From assembly GCA_029259675.1 (NCBI GenBank), contig JAJDES010000503.1, forward strand, positions 1-34,496: DNA of 34,496 bases, written 5' to 3'. This DNA is from Planctomycetota bacterium (GTDB taxonomy: Bacteria > Planctomycetota > UBA1135 > GCA-002686595). Each line of letters opens with the position of its first letter. Positions within the stretch are counted from its first letter, which is position 1. Positions 1-8,612 of this stretch are shown here, piece after piece. Both the position numbers and the translations under genes were made by a program. The notes beneath the pieces are model-generated. The model saw only the letters and a program-made list of their open reading frames with translations, did no database searches and was not told the DNA's origin.

Positions 1-2785
1 GGTCGAGCACAGTGCGCCCGGCCTCCGTGAATGTCCAGCCTTCACGTCGGATCTCGGTCTCTTGGGCACTGCTTGGGAGAATGTTTCCATTACTGCCCTG
101 TACGAAGGGCAGTTTCTCAATCGTCCACGTTTTCGCTCCGCTTGACTCCACGGGGGGTTGGGCGGTTTCGACGAACCAGGTCACCTTGTCGTTCCTATTG
201 CTGAGCAGGCGATAAACCGCGACCGTGCCGCTGCGCTGCGGATAGCCGCCCCCTTTGTGTATGGCCACCTGGAGCGATAGCTCCGCGCGCCAATCATCAA
301 ATGCGTCGCCGGACGCCACAGAGGGAATATTGAAATCGAGTTGGTTGCGGGCGTCATCATCACCGGTGTACCAGCGCTGGGCGTCCCAAAATTCATAGAG
401 CGAAGATTGCTCGCTGCTCGAAAACTCGATCGTTGATCCATCGCCCTCAAGAAAGCTTGTCCATGACGCCAGGGCATCGACACCCTTTAGGTCCTTGACC
501 TTCAACACGCCGCCCGATTCGTATTGGGTCTTCAACTCAGAAGTCAGGCGACCCAACAAAGTCATCAACACTTCGGGTCCGGCCAACTTCGCCAGTTCAA
601 TGGCGTTGCTCGGATCCTGTAAGGCAGAGCCCTGCGTGACCAAGGCCATACCCTCTTTGTTGGCATCCGCTAAGGCGCTTTCGCGAGACGCAATTTCTAA
701 CTCCAGTTGCGCAATTAGCTCCGTCAAGCGCTCGGCACGCTTGGGGTCTTCTTTGCCGGGCCCAACAACGGTCAACCACTCTTGAGATTCCACTTTGAAA
801 TCGGGTACGCCGGTAGCCGCTTTCGTCAACCGCGCACGAGCTTCAATCAACTTGCCGGAATCCATCTGACCCGACTTCTTTGCCAAATCGTAGGATTCGA
901 TATTTTCAGCAACGACAATTAAGTGCTCGAGCATGGCTCGCCCATCTCCAGCGCCCACGCTGAAATTGCCGGACTCCGCTGTGACATTGAGGGTCGATCG
1001 CGCCGAAACTCCCCGAAGCTTTTCGACCCAAGTCAGGATCTTATCAAAGCCGGCAGCCGCTACTGCTTGGGGTGTATCCTTGAAACGCAACTGAGCGTTG
1101 ATGTCTTCCAAATCCTGGTTGCGGAGCTCGAGCTTTCTGAGCTTTTCCTTCAAATCATCAAGTTGTGACTGAATCAGCATGTCACTGGCTTCGCCGACAG
1201 CTGTGTCTAGGGTCACAACGTCGCTCTGCTCACTAAGAGTTTGTTGCAGTGCAACAATATCGCCGTTGAGCTTTTCGATCGTGTCCTGCTTTGTTCCAAG
1301 CTGAGTATTCAACCCGGCAATCACCTTGTCCTTCTGGGTCAGCTCTTTTGATTTTTGATCTGCAAAGGTAGAGCGTTCGTTACCGATGTCCGTATTCAGG
1401 CGAGTAACAGAATCTTGCAAGTCCGTGATGCGCTGATCCTTTTGCTCAAGTTTCTCCTGCGTGTTGTTACCCGAGACAAAGATGTATGCGCCCTGGCCCA
1501 ATGTAGCCAACCCCAAGACACCCAACAGGAAACCCGTCCCCGCCGGCAATTCCGAGGGCATGCGGAAGGCTTTGGACTTCTCGATGGCATCGATGAACTC
1601 CTGTGCATTTTGGAAACGCTTCTCGCGATCCTTTTGCAGTGCCTTCTGCAGAATCTTTTGAATCGGCTTACTGAGGTGCCGCAACTCCGCGATCATCGGC
1701 GAGACCTTGGTCTCCAATAGCGATGTCACAACTTCCTTAACCGTCGTGCCTTGGAACGGGCGCGAACCGGTCAAGCATTCGTACATCATCACGCCGACCG
1801 AGAAGAGGTCCGAGCGCGGATCCAACCTTTGCCCCTGGGCCTGCTCCGGCGACATGTACATCGGCGTACCCGCAATTTGCCCGCCGACTTCCGCGGCCAA
1901 TCCCGCAATGCCGAAGTCGAGCAAGTGCACGCCCACGCCAAAGGGATTCTCATCCGTTTTGGAAACACGCGCCGCAAGCATGATGTTCGACGGCTTGATA
2001 TCGCGGTGAATGAAGCCCTGCTCTTGACCGCTTTGCAGCCCCATCAAAGTTTGACGCGCAATCTCCAGCGTGTGGCGCTCGTTTAGCGAGCCTTCACGCT
2101 TGAGCAATTGGTGCAAGTCTTCGCCCTCGACCAAGTCCATGGTCAGGTAGAGCTTGCCATCCTCCATCTGCCCGGTGTCGCGCACCTGCACAACGTTTTC
2201 CGAAACGAAGTTTTGCGCTGCGTGAATCTCCTGGAAGAAAAGCTGCCGGAAGCGCGGGTTGCGCGAAAAGCGCGGACGCAAAATTTTGAGCGCCAACTCG
2301 CGCCCTTCGATTTGGCGATCGCGCACATGGAAGACCTTGCCCATGCCGCCTTCGCCCAAAACCGAAATGACCTCGAAGCGCCCGGCAAAGACCTTCCCGG
2401 CCGACTTCGACTGCGGCTTGGAACGGACTCCACCAGTCGGCGGGCCAGCCGTCTCATCCGCGGATCGGGCGCCCCCGGAACTTGCGTGGGAGATGGTGCG
2501 GTCCTCGTTCATTCCAGCCGCGCCTGCGGTCGGCATAGTCGCATCGCCCGCGTCCCCATCGACACCTGAAGGCAAGGTCTGATCGCCCCCAAATTCGTCA
2601 CCTACTTCATCGTCCTCTACATCACTGTCCCCCATGATCGTGGCGGGCATGTCCTCAAAATCCTCATCGAAGTCGCCCGAACCCTCTCCGTCCGCCGAAT
2701 CTCCGGCGGTGATCGTCGCATCGAGCTCTTCGGATTCAGCAGTAAGTGTCTCGTCGATTTCCGGTTCTTCGCGCTCGGGACACAT
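1..2785 (-). CDS. Receptor-type Ser/Thr protein kinase (3' end cut by window start)
   Basis: At least 928 residues are visible and no stop is reached before the window edge. The ATG at 2785 follows a GGAG ribosome binding site with an 8-nt spacer. Residues 1-136 are a low-complexity, acidic tail rich in Asp, Glu and Gly. Residues about 137-400 are a Hanks-type kinase domain: glycine loop GEGGMG (about 144-149), catalytic Lys in ALKIL, HRDIKPSN (His260), DFG (Asp290) and GTPMYMSPEQ in the activation segment. One hydrophobic segment follows at about 413-438, then a long Lys/Glu/Gln-rich coiled-coil stretch to about 545, then a C-terminal region I do not recognise. The layout implies a cytoplasmic kinase with an extracytoplasmic sensory part. 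The divergent FHA gene at 3228 is a plausible phosphothreonine-binding partner (inference). The family phosphorylates Ser/Thr on itself and on target proteins; the substrate here is unknown. Confidence 0.93.
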   Translation of the reverse strand, partial: MCPEREEPEIDETLTAESEELDATITAGDSADGEGSGDFDEDFEDMPATIMGDSDVEDDEVGDEFGGDQTLPSGVDGDAGDATMPTAGAAGMNEDRTISHASSGGARSADETAGPPTGGVRSKPQSKSAGKVFAGRFEVISVLGEGGMGKVFHVRDRQIEGRELALKILRPRFSRNPRFRQLFFQEIHAAQNFVSENVVQVRDTGQMEDGKLYLTMDLVEGEDLHQLLKREGSLNERHTLEIARQTLMGLQSGQEQGFIHRDIKPSNIMLAARVSKTDENPFGVGVHLLDFGIAGLAAEVGGQIAGTPMYMSPEQAQGQRLDPRSDLFSVGVMMYECLTGSRPFQGTTVKEVVTSLLETKVSPMIAELRHLSKPIQKILQKALQKDREKRFQNAQEFIDAIEKSKAFRMPSELPAGTGFLLGVLGLATLGQGAYIFVSGNNTQEKLEQKDQRITDLQDSVTRLNTDIGNERSTFADQKSKELTQKDKVIAGLNTQLGTKQDTIEKLNGDIVALQQTLSEQSDVVTLDTAVGEASDMLIQSQLDDLKEKLRKLELRNQDLEDINAQLRFKDTPQAVAAAGFDKILTWVEKLRGVSARSTLNVTAESGNFSVGAGDGRAMLEHLIVVAENIESYDLAKKSGQMDSGKLIEARARLTKAATGVPDFKVESQEWLTVVGPGKEDPKRAERLTELIAQLELEIASRESALADANKEGMALVTQGSALQDPSNAIELAKLAGPEVLMTLLGRLTSELKTQYESGGVLKVKDLKGVDALASWTSFLEGDGSTIEFSSSEQSSLYEFWDAQRWYTGDDDARNQLDFNIPSVASGDAFDDWRAELSLQVAIHKGGGYPQRSGTVAVYRLLSNRNDKVTWFVETAQPPVESSGAKTWTIEKLPFVQGSNGNILPSSAQETEIRREGWTFTEAGRTVLD

Positions 2786-3227
2786 GTCGGGGACTCCAGC
2801 GAATGATGACTAATTAAATGGGAAAACAGGCTGATTGGATTGTAGGGCCTGACAACCCCAAGAAAAGGATCGGTCAGCGCCCGCAACCACGCCGTTCCTT
2901 ATCGGGCCAGTCTTCACAATCGCCTTAGTAGGATCGAGTGCAGCGGGGGCGCTACGCCCTTGTCGCGGCACCGAATTTTTTTCCGATACTCGAGCGCCGG
3001 CCCAAGCTCAGATGGCCGTCGCCAAGCCGCGGCAGGAAATTTCCGGCCTCCAGCGGACCGAAAGCGAGAATCCAAGCCCAAGATCGCCATCCACGCTTAG
3101 GAATCCCCCATTCGAGCCCCGAGGGATGGTTCTCCGCTCCCTTCCGGTGTTGGCTCAAAATGGCCTCCATGGCCTTCCCACCCATGTCGGCTACCATGTT
3201 AGGACCCCCCTCCCGAGGACCCATCCC
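2786..3227. other. Divergent intergenic region between kinase and FHA genes
   Basis: These 442 bases separate two divergent genes and must hold both promoters. I see the GGAG site for the kinase just upstream of 2785 and a GAGGA site at 3215-3219 for the FHA gene. No convincing -35/-10 pair, hairpin or repeat was found. Open frames here on either strand lack family resemblance and look like chance. Confidence 0.5.
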
Positions 3228-3860
3228 TTGTATCGCCTTCACATCAGCCAACCGGGCCAGCCCGACATCGAGCTAACCATCGACGAGCCCTGCATCACCT
3301 TTGGGCGCTCGGCCGATTGCGATGTCGTCATCAACCAGCCCTACGTAAGTAAGCGGCACGCAAAGTTATTCAACGGTGCCGTGATCGTCGACTTGGGTTC
3401 CAGCAACGGAACCTTCCTCGACGGAGAGCGCGTCGATTCCGACTTCATCTACGATCGAGAACTGACCTTGGGCCACGAGGATGTGGTTGTGGAAGTCGTT
3501 CCGCTGACCACAAGCGATGACAGTGAAGCGGCCACTCAAGTCGGCTTTGATAAATCGGCGGAGTTGAAGAAACGCGTGCGGCAATTGGAGAAAGAGCTGC
3601 GTACGTCCAAGGAAAAGATCGCGCTACGTGAAAAGGAACTGGTGGAGTTGCGCGAGAAAGCCGCCACCGACAGCTCTGCAACAGTGGCTTTGCCCAGTCA
3701 ACTGCTGGAGCTCACGCGAGAGGTTCTCGACCTCAAGAGCGAAAATCTCGACATGAAGCGCCAACTCCTGGATCAAGCCTCCGGCCTTAGCGGCGAATCC
3801 ACCCTGCGCCCCCCCGTCCCCGGCGAAACCAACGACACCCTCCGCCGCGAGCAATCCTGA
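3228..3860 (+). CDS. FHA-domain protein with coiled-coil tail
   Basis: This 210-residue protein has an N-terminal forkhead-associated domain (about residues 3-95) with the canonical phosphothreonine-binding residues: GRS (Arg27, Ser28), SKRH (Ser41, His44) and SSNGT (Asn60, Gly61). It is followed by a strongly charged heptad-like coiled coil (about 110-150), a second one near 165-195, and a short Pro/Thr-rich end. FHA domains bind phosphothreonine peptides, so a role as adaptor or target of the divergent kinase at 2785 is likely but inferred. I chose the TTG at 3228 because GAGGA at 3215-3219 sits 8 nt upstream and the protein then begins right at the first FHA strand. The frame stays open to an ATG at 3012, but the extra 72 residues look like translated intergenic DNA. 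No membrane segment is present, so it is predicted to be cytoplasmic. Confidence 0.88.
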   Translation: MYRLHISQPGQPDIELTIDEPCITFGRSADCDVVINQPYVSKRHAKLFNGAVIVDLGSSNGTFLDGERVDSDFIYDRELTLGHEDVVVEVVPLTTSDDSEAATQVGFDKSAELKKRVRQLEKELRTSKEKIALREKELVELREKAATDSSATVALPSQLLELTREVLDLKSENLDMKRQLLDQASGLSGESTLRPPVPGETNDTLRREQS

Positions 3861-4179
3861 ACGCGCCACGGCAGCGCACGCCCCCCTCAAAAAAAGGCAT
3901 CGAATCGCTATTGGGCGAAGAGGTTGGCTTCCGCGCTTGAAGGAGGGAGTTCCTGAAAAAACTCAAGCCGTTGGTGCCCAAAGCAGCCCAAGGCCGTTCG
4001 GATCCGCGACCGCCCGCTTGGTTTGGAGTCATGAGAGGAGCTACATTGAGTAGCAGCGGAATATCGCGGACCGGCCCTGGAACCAGGCTTCCCCTGCGCC
4101 TTTCAGCGGTACAGCACATGCGCCCCGACCTCAGGCCAAATCGCAAGCATTCGTCCCGGCGTGGTGAGGAGCAACGACG
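3861..4179. other. Intergenic region upstream of the GT-C gene
   Basis: These 319 bases have no supported gene. A GTG-started frame at 3971-4222 would overlap the next gene and has no recognisable family. The only element I can point to is the GAGGAG ribosome binding site at 4166-4171. Confidence 0.4.
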
Positions 4180-5838
4180 TTGTCTCGCGACCATCGCCTG
4201 CGCAGGGGATTGCCAGCATTGAATAACTCCGAATCAGAAACACTGAGCCGGAACACGGAGCGGCTGTTGCTGCTCCTGGCTTGCGTCGCCACGGGGTTGG
4301 CTAAGTACTGGGTTAGTGCTGAACGGACTGTGGTCGGTTATGGGGATTTGGCGCACTACACAACTCTCGCGCGCAACTTGGCGCAGGGTGAGGGCATGTG
4401 GGTCAACTACATTGCCACCTGGCTTTCGGAACCGGATGGGTTGCCGGTGCAAGGAGCCAGTTACTGGATGCCCATGCCGGCACTGATCGCATCCTTGGGC
4501 ATGCTCGTGGCGGGCAGCACGAGTTTTGTTGCCGGCAAGCTCGCGATCATTGTGTTGACGAGCGTTGCTCCCCTGATCACCTACGGGCTCGCGCGCGAAC
4601 TTTGGAATGACCGGCGCTTGGGGCTTTTGGGAGCTTGGCTGACCGCGTTTCTGCACGCCTTCCTTTACACGGGCGCCGTTCCCGTCACCCATGGGCCCGC
4701 CTTGGTTTTTGGTGCGGGCAGCCTTTGGGCCATTGCCGCCAGTTTGCGCGACAGGCGCTATTTGCCCGTGGCCGGAATCCTGATCGCCATGGCCCAACTC
4801 AATCGCGCAGATGGCGTTTTTTGGTGGTTGGCCCTGATCGTTTGTTTTCGCTTCGCTGCAAACGCGCGCAAGTCCTGGCTTGCACTTTGGCCCGCTGCGC
4901 TCGGCTACAGCTTAGCCATGGCGCCCTTCTGGATTTACAACAGCCTGACCCTGGGCAGCCCCATGCCCGGTTCGCTGATGAACGCGGCTCTGCTAACCAA
5001 TTACAGTGAGCTGTACTTTTTGCCGGAGCAACTGTCACTTGAACGCTACTTGGATCAGGGACCGCTTGAAATCCTCCAACAAAAACTCGGCACCGCGGGC
5101 AAGAACAGCTGGGCCTTCCTTACCGGTCTAGCGACCGGCGGTGAGCGAACCGGCGGAAAGCACCTGCACACCTATGGTCCGCACATTTTGGTGACTCTCT
5201 TCCTATTGGGCTCCAAGCGGCTTTTGCGTCGGGAATTGCTGGGGTTTTGGGTCTACGCTCTGGCGACCTTCGCGCTCTACACCGTGGTCTTCACCCACTC
5301 GGGGCGCACCTCATTCCGTGCGGTCATGTTTGCGCTCTACCCGATCCAAATACTCTGCGCTGCGGGCAGTTTGCTTTGGATTCTCGATAGGATTTTTGTC
5401 CACAAGCCCAAAATCAAACTCGCCGCGGGAATAGCGAGTGTCTTGCTTTTCGCTGCAATCGGATTGCTGGAAGCGAAGCCTGCCGCCAACCGCAAGGCCG
5501 CAGCGGCGAAGCAAATGCAAGTGGCCAACACGCTCTTTCTGGAAGAGGTCATTCGCCCGGCCGGGCTCGAAGACTCGCTCCTGCTCGTCTCCCACGACTC
5601 CGTTCATGCTCTGCACGCGCACACGGGCTTGCGCGTGGCGTCCATCCCCCTATCAAGCGAAAGCGAGCTGCGTGCAGCCGCTAGTCGGATTGGGGCCACG
5701 CACTTGGTTATCGACGATCAAGCGCCGAAGAGTCCCGACTGGAACACGTTAGAAGAAATTCGCGCGAACCCCGCCTATACGCGCGTGGTCAGCAAGAGAA
5801 TGGGCAAACGCAAAGTCGAGATCTACCGCTTGCCGTAG
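4180..5838 (+). CDS. GT-C type multi-pass membrane glycosyltransferase (ArnT/PMT-like)
   Basis: The protein has 552 residues and roughly ten hydrophobic segments, the first at about 28-45. The loop after it has the GT-C pattern GDLAHYTTLARNLAQGEG, with Asp56 in the place of the catalytic aspartate of the ArnT/PMT (GT39/GT83-like) superfamily. These enzymes use lipid-linked sugars and transfer them to acceptors on the outer face of the cytoplasmic membrane. The acceptor here cannot be read from sequence. The C-terminal 100 or so residues form a soluble domain. The start is the TTG at 4180, preceded by GAGGAG with an 8-nt spacer. A second TTG at 4219 with AGGGG upstream is an alternative 13 codons in. 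It converges on the M48 gene with a 15-bp gap. Similar genes are often annotated only as glycosyltransferase family 39 or hypothetical. Confidence 0.82.
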   Translation: MSRDHRLRRGLPALNNSESETLSRNTERLLLLLACVATGLAKYWVSAERTVVGYGDLAHYTTLARNLAQGEGMWVNYIATWLSEPDGLPVQGASYWMPMPALIASLGMLVAGSTSFVAGKLAIIVLTSVAPLITYGLARELWNDRRLGLLGAWLTAFLHAFLYTGAVPVTHGPALVFGAGSLWAIAASLRDRRYLPVAGILIAMAQLNRADGVFWWLALIVCFRFAANARKSWLALWPAALGYSLAMAPFWIYNSLTLGSPMPGSLMNAALLTNYSELYFLPEQLSLERYLDQGPLEILQQKLGTAGKNSWAFLTGLATGGERTGGKHLHTYGPHILVTLFLLGSKRLLRRELLGFWVYALATFALYTVVFTHSGRTSFRAVMFALYPIQILCAAGSLLWILDRIFVHKPKIKLAAGIASVLLFAAIGLLEAKPAANRKAAAAKQMQVANTLFLEEVIRPAGLEDSLLLVSHDSVHALHAHTGLRVASIPLSSESELRAAASRIGATHLVIDDQAPKSPDWNTLEEIRANPAYTRVVSKRMGKRKVEIYRLP

Positions 5839-5853
5839 GCACCTGGCAGTAAA

Positions 5854-6630
5854 TCAATGGCTTTGGCTCTGCAGCTCATTGCGCAAGCCCTGCAAACGCT
5901 CCAATCGCTCCTTGGCCAAGGGATGCGTGGACAAGAAGTCCATTCCTTCGGCACCTGACCCATCGGCGTGCCGCAACATGTACTCAAAGAACTCGAGTAC
6001 ATCGTCCGTGTCTTCAAAGATTCGAGCGACGAGTTCGAACGCGAATTGATCGGCCTCGAACTCTTGATTGCGCGACCAGCTCAAGCTTTCGAGTTCCGAG
6101 GCTTGATCAACAATCGAACTCGCCTCCGAACCGAACAACAAGTACATGCAAGTGTCCAAAATCAAAGTGCGCCCCATTTGCTTGAGCACATGCCGGTTTT
6201 GGATATGCCCCAGCTCGTGGGCAAGAACCATAGCGAGACCGGCTTCGCTCGTCACTTCGCGCAGCATCCCGTTCGTAACGCCAACCACACCGCCCAAGAG
6301 AGCAACGGCGTTCGGATCGTCATCCGGTAAACGCACCAGCCGGTAGTCGAGCGGTCGCAATTCAGACTCGTTCACCAATCGCTTGAAAAGAGCTTTGGTC
6401 TCCTCGGGAGGATCGAGAGCATCGGGTATATCGAAAGCGACCATTCTGGCCTCCCATCGATCGGGTACGAAGCCCGCCATTGCTTGCCCTAACCAACCGA
6501 GAAAAAGGTAGGCAATGGCGATCGTCACTACGACGATTGCGAAGTAGCGCAGTTTTTCTCCCCACGCGCCGATCCCGCGCGAGACATCTGCAGTTTCGCA
6601 AAGCTCTTTTGCAACGAACTTAGGCTGCAT
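5854..6630 (-). CDS. M48-family membrane-anchored zinc metalloprotease
   Basis: This 258-residue protein has one N-terminal hydrophobic segment (about 28-50) followed by a soluble domain. The zinc site is visible: HELGH (His138, Glu139, His142), and SRNQEFEAD downstream, in which Glu190 is the expected third ligand and Asp194 the conserved M48 aspartate. The C-terminal STHPLAKERLERL matches the conserved 'THP' region of M48 peptidases such as HtpX and Oma1/BepA-type proteins. With a single anchor it resembles the quality-control type of M48 enzyme acting at the membrane or in the periplasm. The substrate is unknown. It is the last gene of a minus-strand run that starts with DUF445 at 8242; the gap to the next gene is 53 bp. 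No strong ribosome binding site is seen before the ATG. Confidence 0.92.
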   Translation of the reverse strand: MQPKFVAKELCETADVSRGIGAWGEKLRYFAIVVVTIAIAYLFLGWLGQAMAGFVPDRWEARMVAFDIPDALDPPEETKALFKRLVNESELRPLDYRLVRLPDDDPNAVALLGGVVGVTNGMLREVTSEAGLAMVLAHELGHIQNRHVLKQMGRTLILDTCMYLLFGSEASSIVDQASELESLSWSRNQEFEADQFAFELVARIFEDTDDVLEFFEYMLRHADGSGAEGMDFLSTHPLAKERLERLQGLRNELQSQSH

Positions 6631-6683
6631 GGATCAAGGATCGCAAGGAGTCCCGGCTGCAGCGAATCGTCAGCACTCTGCGT

Positions 6684-7157
6684 TTACGGTTTCGCGTAGG
6701 TAATCGCAGTACCGAAGGCCACGACCTCCATACAGCCGATGGACTTGTTTTGGCCGTTGGAAAGGGTCGAAGTCATCAAGCGACAATTAACAAAGGCATC
6801 CGCATCGGGATGCGATTCCTTCATGCGCAACCACGCTTCGCGCCGTCCGCGATCGATCACCGATGAGTACGAGCGTATCTCCCCGCCGAAAATTCGGCGA
6901 AAAGCCATCATCAGCCTTTTGAAGTGATCCACTGAAACAACAACGGCACCGATGCAAAGCTCTGCGTTATCGATTGAATTGGGGTCACCCATGCTCTTGC
7001 CGGAAATGGCCGGTATGGAAACCCAGCGCTTCTCTCGCCGGCGAATCGATTTGTAGTGTCGCAACTCTGCAATGCGCCCGGCCACCAATCCGACCAAAAG
7101 GGCCAGCAGGGGTAGGACGAAGATCAGGAGTTCGAAATTACTATTTCCGTTTCCCAT
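6684..7157 (-). CDS. YbjQ/UPF0145-family protein with N-terminal membrane anchor
   Basis: The protein has 157 residues. An N-terminal hydrophobic segment (about 8-27) is followed by a basic stretch (RRREKR) and then a YbjQ-like domain. Recognition rests on FGGEIRSYSSVIDRGRREAW and the closing hydrophobic strand plus GTAITY, which match the 'GG..xxY...ARxxA' and 'GTAV' hallmarks of the family. YbjQ proteins are small oligomeric proteins of uncertain function, sometimes labelled heavy-metal-binding domain. The fused membrane anchor is less usual. The ATG lies 3 nt after the stop of the disrupted YbjQ copy upstream (7161-7475), so the two were probably one transcription unit and arose by tandem duplication followed by fusion (inference). 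Confidence 0.72.
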   Translation of the reverse strand: MGNGNSNFELLIFVLPLLALLVGLVAGRIAELRHYKSIRRREKRWVSIPAISGKSMGDPNSIDNAELCIGAVVVSVDHFKRLMMAFRRIFGGEIRSYSSVIDRGRREAWLRMKESHPDADAFVNCRLMTSTLSNGQNKSIGCMEVVAFGTAITYAKP

Positions 7158-7160
7158 GAC

Positions 7161-7475
7161 CTACTCCACTCGAACGGCTGTCCCGTAGGCCAAAATTTCC
7201 GCCGCCCCCTGGGCCACGGAAGATGTAGAGAAACGCACATTGGTCACCGCGTTGGCTCCGAGCTCTTTCGCTTGGGCCATCATGCGACGGGTCGCCTCCG
7301 AGCGCGCTTCCACCAACAACTCGGTCTAGCCCTTGAGCTCGCCACCGACGATGTTCTTCAATCCCGCCATAAAGTCGCGACCAATGTGCTTGGCCCGGAT
7401 GGTGCTGCCCTGCACCAATCCGTAATGCTCCAATATCTGGCGACCGGGAACATTTTCCACGTTTGTCAAGATCAC
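7161..7475 (-). pseudogene. YbjQ/UPF0145-family gene interrupted by an in-frame TAG
   Basis: Reading the minus strand from a GTG at 7475 (AGAGG ribosome binding site about 7-8 nt upstream) gives a near-complete 104-residue YbjQ protein: ILTNVENVPGRQI, then GRDFMAGLKNIVGGELKG, a stop, then TELLVEARSEA, AKELGANAVTNVRF and GTAVRVE, ending at TAG 7161-7163. The only defect is a TAG at codon 50 (7326-7328). It falls exactly where the intact neighbour at 6684-7157 has tyrosine (GGEIRSY against GGELKG-stop), and where the family normally has Tyr. A TAC or TAT to TAG change needs one substitution. There is no frameshift and both halves stay well conserved. It could be a recent nonsense mutation, a sequencing error or a read-through gene. 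TAG serves as a normal stop elsewhere in the window, so recoding is unlikely. Confidence 0.82.
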
Positions 7476-7627
7476 TGCTTTGCCTCTACTTTGTTTGCGA
7501 GTCCATTTAAAACGGGATGCTTATTGCCCCAGTTCTGATCACTCAATCGATTTGTGTGACGCCACCTCTGTCTTCTTTACTCAAGATGCGGGCTTGCTCC
7601 CTGAATGTTGCTGCGCATTTAGCCTCT

Positions 7628-8242
7628 TCACTGCATGCCAATGAAGAGCACTTGCAAGAAGCCGATCAGGACTCCCAACACAGCGCCCCAAATCTCGATC
7701 GCACGCAGTTCGCGCGAAGCGACCTCCAAAACCAATTCCTCAAGCCGTTCGACGGGAAACGCCTCTACCTTTTCGGTAACGATTTTCTTGATGTCGAGGC
7801 CGTCTTCCACAGCTCCTTCGATCTCTTTGAAAATCATCTCCTTCTTGGCCAAGATCCCGCGCACGACCGAAGCCTGCAAGTCTTCAATGCGGTCGTCGGT
7901 CAAGAAGCTGCCTACCAGGGGCATATTCTTGAGCTGTTCCACCTTTTTGCTCAGCCCCTGCTTGACCGCGCCGCCGATCACGCGTTCGAGATCGATGCCG
8001 TCAAGTGCGGCCATGATGTCATCGTGACCGACCAAGTGCTTGCCGACGACATTCCCGATGCTGCGCGAAAGGTCTTTTTGGCGCCGACCAATCAAGCCCT
8101 GAAGCTTGAACCCCATCACATTCACAGGAGCGATGGGTCGAAAGATCATCTTCACCGCAATGCGGTTGGTGATGTACCCGATCAATCCCCCGGTCAGGGG
8201 AACGACAATCCAAGTGCTGGGGCTGAGTTCCATGGAGAGCAC
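7628..8242 (-). CDS. DUF445-family membrane protein
   Basis: This 204-residue protein has hydrophobic segments at both ends, around residues 8-30 and around 180-202, flanking a helical, charged middle. The N-terminal pattern GGLIGYITNRIAVKMIFRP is the signature of DUF445 proteins (YheB/YjiN-like), and the C-terminal membrane helix is also typical. It is shorter than many members, which reach about 400 residues, and corresponds to the compact form. The function of the family is not established. The start is uncertain: a GTG at 8242 gives 204 residues and an ATG at 8233 gives 201. A purine-rich GGAGGGAG (8258-8265 complement) lies somewhat far upstream. It is the first gene of the minus-strand run DUF445, YbjQ pseudogene, YbjQ, M48. 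Confidence 0.85.
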   Translation of the reverse strand: MLSMELSPSTWIVVPLTGGLIGYITNRIAVKMIFRPIAPVNVMGFKLQGLIGRRQKDLSRSIGNVVGKHLVGHDDIMAALDGIDLERVIGGAVKQGLSKKVEQLKNMPLVGSFLTDDRIEDLQASVVRGILAKKEMIFKEIEGAVEDGLDIKKIVTEKVEAFPVERLEELVLEVASRELRAIEIWGAVLGVLIGFLQVLFIGMQ

Positions 8243-8421
8243 AAGATAGCGGCCAGCTCCCTCCGCCCCAACGGCATCCCTGGGCTAACTGGCCGTGGAT
8301 GCACCCTGGCCGTCGAATCCCCGAGGGATCGTCGACAGGCGATGGCTGAACGCGGCATGGGCATCGGTCCCAACTACCACACGCTGCGGCCCAATACGGC
8401 TGCCCTACCTCGGAAGGATTG

Positions 8422-8447
8422 TGAACTGACTTGCTTTAGTGGGTTTC
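8422..8447 (+). repeat. Left terminal inverted repeat of the MITE-like element
   Basis: This 26-bp arm begins TGAACTGAC and ends TTTAGTGGGTTTC. It pairs with 8613-8638 at 24 of 26 positions. The outer flank is the 9-mer GAAGGATTG. Confidence 0.8.
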
Positions 8448-8612
8448 ATTGCGTTGCAAGTGGGCACAACCACTTCTGTGCAATCAACTTGCATCTTCGC
8501 CCAGGTGGAGCAGGCCCTCCTGAATAGGCTCTTGTGCTGGGGCCTCCACAAATCGCCATTCTCTGACGCTGGGCTGGGCTTTGGATGCCGCCGCCGCCGA
8601 GGTCTGAACGAA

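Noticed and set aside
3012..3227. Upstream extension of the FHA protein to an ATG
   Set aside because: The added 72 residues are Pro/Arg-rich without fold, and the TTG at 3228 has a well-placed GAGGA site directly before the FHA domain.
3971..4222. Small plus-strand ORF before the GT-C gene
   Set aside because: No family, no ribosome binding site of note, and its end overlaps the well-supported start at 4180.
7326..7328. TAG read as an amino acid (genetic recoding)
   Set aside because: TAG ends several clear genes here, including those at 5838, 9712 and 33123, so genome-wide recoding is unlikely.
7517..8527. Long plus-strand open frame of 336 codons
   Set aside because: It lies over the DUF445 gene on the other strand, has no family resemblance and low hydrophobic order; a shadow frame.
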